Part shown: piece by piece, positions 5,580-8,630 of the stretch
Position numbering within the stretch: the first letter of the stretch is position 1
How the letters are laid out: the number at the start of each line of letters is the position of its first letter
Origin: Pirellulales bacterium
Lineage (GTDB): Bacteria; Planctomycetota; Planctomycetia; Pirellulales; JAICIG01
Direction: 5' to 3'
Length of the DNA: 8,630 nucleotides
NCBI GenBank assembly: GCA_025924495.1
Contig: JAICIG010000348.1
Span: 1 to 8,630, forward strand
Made by a program: the position numbers and the translations under genes
The notes under the pieces: model-generated
Databases searched by the model: none
What the model was told of the DNA's origin: nothing
The model's input: only the letters and a program-made list of their open reading frames with translations

Positions 5580-5664
5580 TCCAGCCGTCGCGCTCGCGGC
5601 CTCATCATGCAGCGGCGGCAAGTGTTGCCCGTCAGATTCCTTGAATTTCGCTTCGCAATAACTC

Positions 5665-6687
5665 ATGAGTCCTGCTTTACCGCGCCTCGCCATTACGATG
5701 GGCGATCCCGCCGGGGTCGGTCCTGAAGTCTGCTTGCGGTTGCTTGCTAGCGCCGACCTAACGCGTGAGTGCACGCCGATCGTGTTTGGCGACGCCGAGG
5801 TGCTTGAGCGCGCCGCCGCCGTCATGAACCTGCCGTTTGCCGCGGCCGTGATGGCGCCGGCGGAGTTCGACGAGCGGTTCGCTGAAATCACTGAACCGAC
5901 GGTGCTCGATCTGGGCGTGATCGCCTGCAGCGACTTTCAAGCGCGCGTGATTAGCGCGGCAACGGGCCGCGCCGGCTTCACGTATGTCAATCGCGCCATC
6001 GATGCGGCGCTCGCCGGGCAGGTTGTGGCCGTTTCGACGGCGCCGTTGAACAAAGAAGCGATGAGCATGGCGGGCATTCACTTCCCCGGCCACACGGAGA
6101 TTTTCGCCGAACGTACGCAGGCGCCGCGTTGGTGCATGATGCAGTATTCCGAAGAGATCACCTGCACCTTCGTTACGGTGCACGTCGGTTACCGGCAAGC
6201 GCCCTACTTGCTCACGCGCGAGCGAATTCTCGACGTTATCGAACTGACAGCCGAGAGCCTTCAGCGCATTCGCGGCCGCGCGCCGAAGATCGCCGTCTGC
6301 GGCTTGAACCCGCACGCTGGCGAGCATGGCTTGTTCGGCGAGCGCGAAGAAGAGCGGATCATCATTCCTGCCATCGAAGACGCTCGGGCGAAAGGCTTGC
6401 AGGTGGAAGGTCCTTTGCCGCCCGACACGGCGTTTTTGCCCTGGAAGCGCCGGAGCACCGACGCCTTCGTCTGCATGTATCACGACCAGGGGCACATCCC
6501 GGTCAAAGCCCTGGCCTTCGACTCGGCGGTCAACACCACCCTGGGCCTGCCGATCATCCGTACCAGCGTTGATCACGGCACAGCGCTCGATATCGCCTGG
6601 CAGGGTCAGGCGAACCCGAGCAGTTTATTTGCCGCCGTGCGCCTGGCGTTGCGACTGGCGAGCAAGAAAAGAGAGAGTAAGGAATAA
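5665..6687 (+). CDS. pdxA: 4-hydroxythreonine-4-phosphate dehydrogenase
   Basis: This 340-residue protein is full length for the family. PdxA oxidises 4-phosphohydroxy-L-threonine with NAD; the product loses CO2 to give 3-amino-2-oxopropyl phosphate, which PdxJ uses in the DXP-dependent route to pyridoxal phosphate. Landmarks are the N-terminal ITMGDPAGVGPEV, STAPLNKEAM, FPGHTE (H143), and the three metal-binding histidines in their usual contexts and spacing: TVHVGYR (H173), NPHAGEHGLFG (H217) and YHDQGHIPVKAL (H273). SVDHGTALDIA lies near the C-terminus. The paralogue PdxA2 (4-phosphothreonate dehydrogenase) shares these motifs and cannot be excluded, but no DUF1537 kinase partner lies nearby, which favours the vitamin B6 enzyme. 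The start at 5665 gives the expected short lead before GDPAG; no Shine-Dalgarno sequence is visible. The last residues are a lysine-rich tail (SKKRESKE). Confidence 0.93.
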   Translation: MSPALPRLAITMGDPAGVGPEVCLRLLASADLTRECTPIVFGDAEVLERAAAVMNLPFAAAVMAPAEFDERFAEITEPTVLDLGVIACSDFQARVISAATGRAGFTYVNRAIDAALAGQVVAVSTAPLNKEAMSMAGIHFPGHTEIFAERTQAPRWCMMQYSEEITCTFVTVHVGYRQAPYLLTRERILDVIELTAESLQRIRGRAPKIAVCGLNPHAGEHGLFGEREEERIIIPAIEDARAKGLQVEGPLPPDTAFLPWKRRSTDAFVCMYHDQGHIPVKALAFDSAVNTTLGLPIIRTSVDHGTALDIAWQGQANPSSLFAAVRLALRLASKKRESKE

Positions 6688-6695
6688 GCAACCGG

Positions 6696-6735
6696 AATTA
6701 AATGACTTCCGAATCCGCAGAACGCCGGAATTCAC
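6696..6735. repeat. Diverged partner of the 3213-3264 repeat
   Basis: Nine bases after the pdxA stop, the sequence follows the pattern TTAAAT.ACTTCC.AATCC.CAG..CGC, which matches 3215-3243 block by block. The GGAATT at 6694-6699 and GGAATTC at 6727-6733 give partial outer pairing. It is a second, decayed member of that family. Confidence 0.55.
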
Positions 6736-6757
6736 TGGCTAGGCTTTTTTTCTTGTC

Positions 6758-6944
6758 TGCCACCAGCTTTAGCTGGTGGTATTCGAGCAAGAACATTTGT
6801 TGTCTTCAGTCGGCTTTAGCCGACTTGTGCAAGCCTTCAGGCGCTTGCAAATGGACTGCGCCCTCTTCAAGTGGAAGCCGGCTAAAGCCGGCTGCACGAT
6901 GGTTCATGAATGGCTCTCTTACCACCAGCTAAAGCTGCGTGGCA
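6758..6944. repeat. 187-bp symmetric nested-palindrome (MITE-like) element
   Basis: The ends are inverted repeats. The left end, TGCCACCAGCTTTAGC plus TGGTGGT (6758-6780), matches the reverse complement of 6921-6944 with one extra base. Each end is itself a palindrome (CCACCAGCT-TT-AGCTGGTGG). Inside, 27 nt from each end, lie AGTCGGCTTTAGCCGACT (6808-6825) and AGCCGGCTAAAGCCGGCT (6876-6893), again mutually inverted and self-palindromic. The 50-nt centre holds TGCAAGC...GCTTGCA (6828-6849) and the 20-mer shared with 232-251. There is no coding frame of note. The layout fits a non-autonomous mobile element or a structured RNA; a target-site duplication was not evident. Confidence 0.8.
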
Positions 6945-7446
6945 AGCATGCCAGTGCAGATCCGCTCGCACATCGTCATAATCTCTTTGCCGGTCGCCTT
7001 TGCGCACCAACGAACAGCCAACTCACTTATGCACAACGACTTCGACAGGCGACGTTTCCCCAGAATTGGCGCCCGCTGCAGACGAGCCGGTACAATCGGC
7101 GCCGGGCGGCACGATGGGCTTCCTAGATAGCAGCAGAGCCCGGTCATGCCGCGCAGCCCTTCGCGCTGTTGGGGGGCGCCAGGATGCTATCACAGGGCGT
7201 GAGGCGAGCGCAGGCGCTTTCCTCTGGCTTTGCATGCGCGCTCCGGACTACAATTGCCGCGAAGTCTGAGCCGCGGTGCTCTGAGGGCAGTCGACGCGCG
7301 TCTATGGCAGTCGCCGCCGGAACCGCTGGACAATGGCCCAGACTCGGCGTTTCGCTCCCGCGTTGCATGGCTCGCTGCACGGTGATGCGCAGCGAGCGCC
7401 AGGCCGCCGCATCGCAGTCAAGGCCTCGCAATCGAGCGGCCTTTCC
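6945..7446. other. Gene-free stretch upstream of the sensor gene
   Basis: No convincing coding region or RNA gene is seen in this 500-bp stretch. Short open frames on both strands (for example 7000-7269 plus and 7023-7235 minus) have no family features and no ribosome binding site. TACAAT occurs at 7092-7097 and 7249-7254 but without a convincing -35 box at 16-18 nt. The promoter of the sensor gene is presumably here but cannot be placed. Confidence 0.4.
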
Positions 7447-8630
7447 ATGGCCCCGATGCACAGCATGAGCGACGTCATTAACTCTGTCGAACAGGACTCT
7501 CCTGCGTTGCTGCAGCAGAGGATCGAGGAATTTGCCTCGGAACTCGAGCGCCGCAAGCAAATCGAGGCCAAGCTTCGCGACTCGCTCGAGCGGTCTCGCG
7601 CAATGGAGGAAACGCTCGCCGCCTTGGTGGAGACTTCCGCTTCATTGACCGGCACGCTCGAGTCCGCCGATGTGCTGGCCTCGATCCTGGAGGCCGCGCG
7701 GCGACTTGTCCCCGCCGATGCTTCCGCCATCTGGCGGTTCGATGCCATTTCGGATCGCTGGCAGATTGAATCGTGTTCGGGCATCTCGACCGCGTTCCAA
7801 CAGGCGTCGGTGCGAGTGCTGGAACAAGCGACGCGCGTGCCCGACTTTCCTGTAATCGCAGAAGACGTTTTTGCGTCGCCCGCATTGTCGGAGCGAGCCG
7901 AGGCCTTCCGCGCCGAGGGCATTCGTTCGCTGTTGGGCGTCCCCTTGCGGATTCATGGCGAGGTCTGCGGTTCGCTCGTGTTCTATTACCGGCACAGGCG
8001 CTCCTTCAGCGAGAACGAAGTCCGCATCGCGACCGCCGTCGCCAATATGTCCGCCGCGGCGATCAGTTCGCACGAACTGTTTTCCGCGCAGACGAGGCTT
8101 TGCCGCGTTGCGCAGGAATCGGAACAGCGGTTCGCGAGATTCATGCAGCACTTTTCCGGGCTCGCTTGGGTCAAAGATGCCCAGGGTCGTTACGTCTATG
8201 CCAACGATGCGGCGACTCGCGCCTTCCGCAAATGCCGCGACGAACTCTACGGCCAGACCGACGATGAGATCTTCCCGCCGGAAACTGCCGCTCAGTTCAA
8301 AGCGAACGACCAGCGAGCGCTGGCGGGCCCTTCGGGTGTGCAGACCGTCGAGACCTTGGAACATGAAGATGGCGTAGTGCATTACTCGATCGTCAGTAAG
8401 TTTCCCATTCCTAGAGAAGTTGACAGCGGGGCGCTGGTCGGCGGCATGGCCATCGATATCACCGAGCGGCGCCGCGCGGAGATGGATGCTCGGTTTCTCT
8501 CCAGCGCCAGCGCCGCTCTGGCGGCCTTGGTGGATTATGAGAGCGCCTTGCAGAATGTCGCCCGGCTGGCCGTCCCCGCGTTTGCCGATTGGTGCGCCGT
8601 AGACATGCTCGATGCCGACGGCGCGTTGCG
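7447..8630 (+). CDS. GAF-PAS-GAF sensor protein, C-terminus beyond the window
   Basis: The frame is open to the window edge; 394 residues are seen. Order: a charged, probably coiled-coil segment (about 22-60, LLQQRIEEFASELERRKQIEA), then a GAF domain (about 60-210, with LLGVPLRIHGEVCGSLVFYYR and the closing NEVRIATAVANMSAAAISS). A PAS domain follows (about 224-345, with ARFMQHFSGLAWVKDAQGRYVYAN and the terminal GGMAIDITERRRAE). The beginning of a second GAF domain is last (from about 352, FADWCAVDMLDADG). No membrane helix is seen, so sensing is probably cytoplasmic. This arrangement usually precedes a histidine kinase or another signalling output, but none is visible here. The start is uncertain: ATGs at 7447, 7456 and 7465 are in frame and lack a Shine-Dalgarno sequence. 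The frame also extends to an ATG at 7333, but its extra residues do not look conserved. Confidence 0.85.
   Translation, partial: MAPMHSMSDVINSVEQDSPALLQQRIEEFASELERRKQIEAKLRDSLERSRAMEETLAALVETSASLTGTLESADVLASILEAARRLVPADASAIWRFDAISDRWQIESCSGISTAFQQASVRVLEQATRVPDFPVIAEDVFASPALSERAEAFRAEGIRSLLGVPLRIHGEVCGSLVFYYRHRRSFSENEVRIATAVANMSAAAISSHELFSAQTRLCRVAQESEQRFARFMQHFSGLAWVKDAQGRYVYANDAATRAFRKCRDELYGQTDDEIFPPETAAQFKANDQRALAGPSGVQTVETLEHEDGVVHYSIVSKFPIPREVDSGALVGGMAIDITERRRAEMDARFLSSASAALAALVDYESALQNVARLAVPAFADWCAVDMLDADGAL

Noticed and set aside
5205..6576. Minus-strand frames of 228 and 272 codons
   Set aside because: They are antisense to cutA and pdxA, both clearly identified.
7249..7254. TACAAT as a -10 promoter box for the sensor gene
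   Set aside because: No acceptable -35 hexamer lies at 16-18 nt, and the same hexamer occurs elsewhere in the region.
7000..7269. An 89-codon plus-strand frame with a protein-like stretch (STGDVSPELAPAADEP)
   Set aside because: The opposite strand reads equally protein-like, there is no ribosome binding site, and no family is recognisable. A gene remnant is possible but unsupported.
7302..8382. Minus-strand frames of 206 and 246 codons
   Set aside because: They are antisense to the GAF-PAS-GAF gene, which is the coherent reading.

Overview
The window looks like chromosomal DNA from a planctomycete-like bacterium, probably of the Pirellulales type. It is GC-rich, gene-sparse, has long intergenic stretches packed with short dispersed palindromic repeats, and its genes run in both directions with few operons. 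This lineage call is inference: it rests on the repeat style and general recall, since no ribosomal RNA or marker gene is present.

Layout. Positions 1-357 hold no convincing gene but contain a decayed copy of a repeat that recurs intact near 6.8 kb. On the minus strand, 358-816 is a receiver-only response regulator. Positions 817-1860 are about 1 kb without genes. They carry two 129-bp REP/BIME-like units 344 bp apart, together with several other hairpins. Also on the minus strand are a HEAT-like protein of unknown function (2161-3066) and a small one-helix membrane protein just downstream of it (1861-2121). A 323-bp repeat-bearing gap follows. Next, on the minus strand, comes a 547-residue protein joining an alpha/alpha-toroid (terpene-cyclase-like QW repeats) to a class I SAM methyltransferase (3390-5033). 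A 219-bp divergent intergenic region with a GGTCGGAAGTCGG-type inverted repeat separates it from the plus-strand pair cutA (5253-5579) and pdxA (5665-6687). After pdxA, 6688-7446 is non-coding and includes a symmetric 187-bp nested-palindrome element. The window ends inside a plus-strand GAF-PAS-GAF sensor protein (from about 7447).

Function. cutA and pdxA are ordinary housekeeping genes (copper-tolerance-family trimer; vitamin B6 synthesis). The receiver protein and the GAF/PAS protein are signalling components, but they lie about 6.6 kb apart and nothing links them. No new multi-gene system is visible. The most notable content is the non-coding DNA: at least four families of small structured repeats, each present twice, plus the toroid-methyltransferase fusion. 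Three minus-strand genes have Shine-Dalgarno sequences with the same 8-nt spacing, which resolves two start codons. The plus-strand genes show none.
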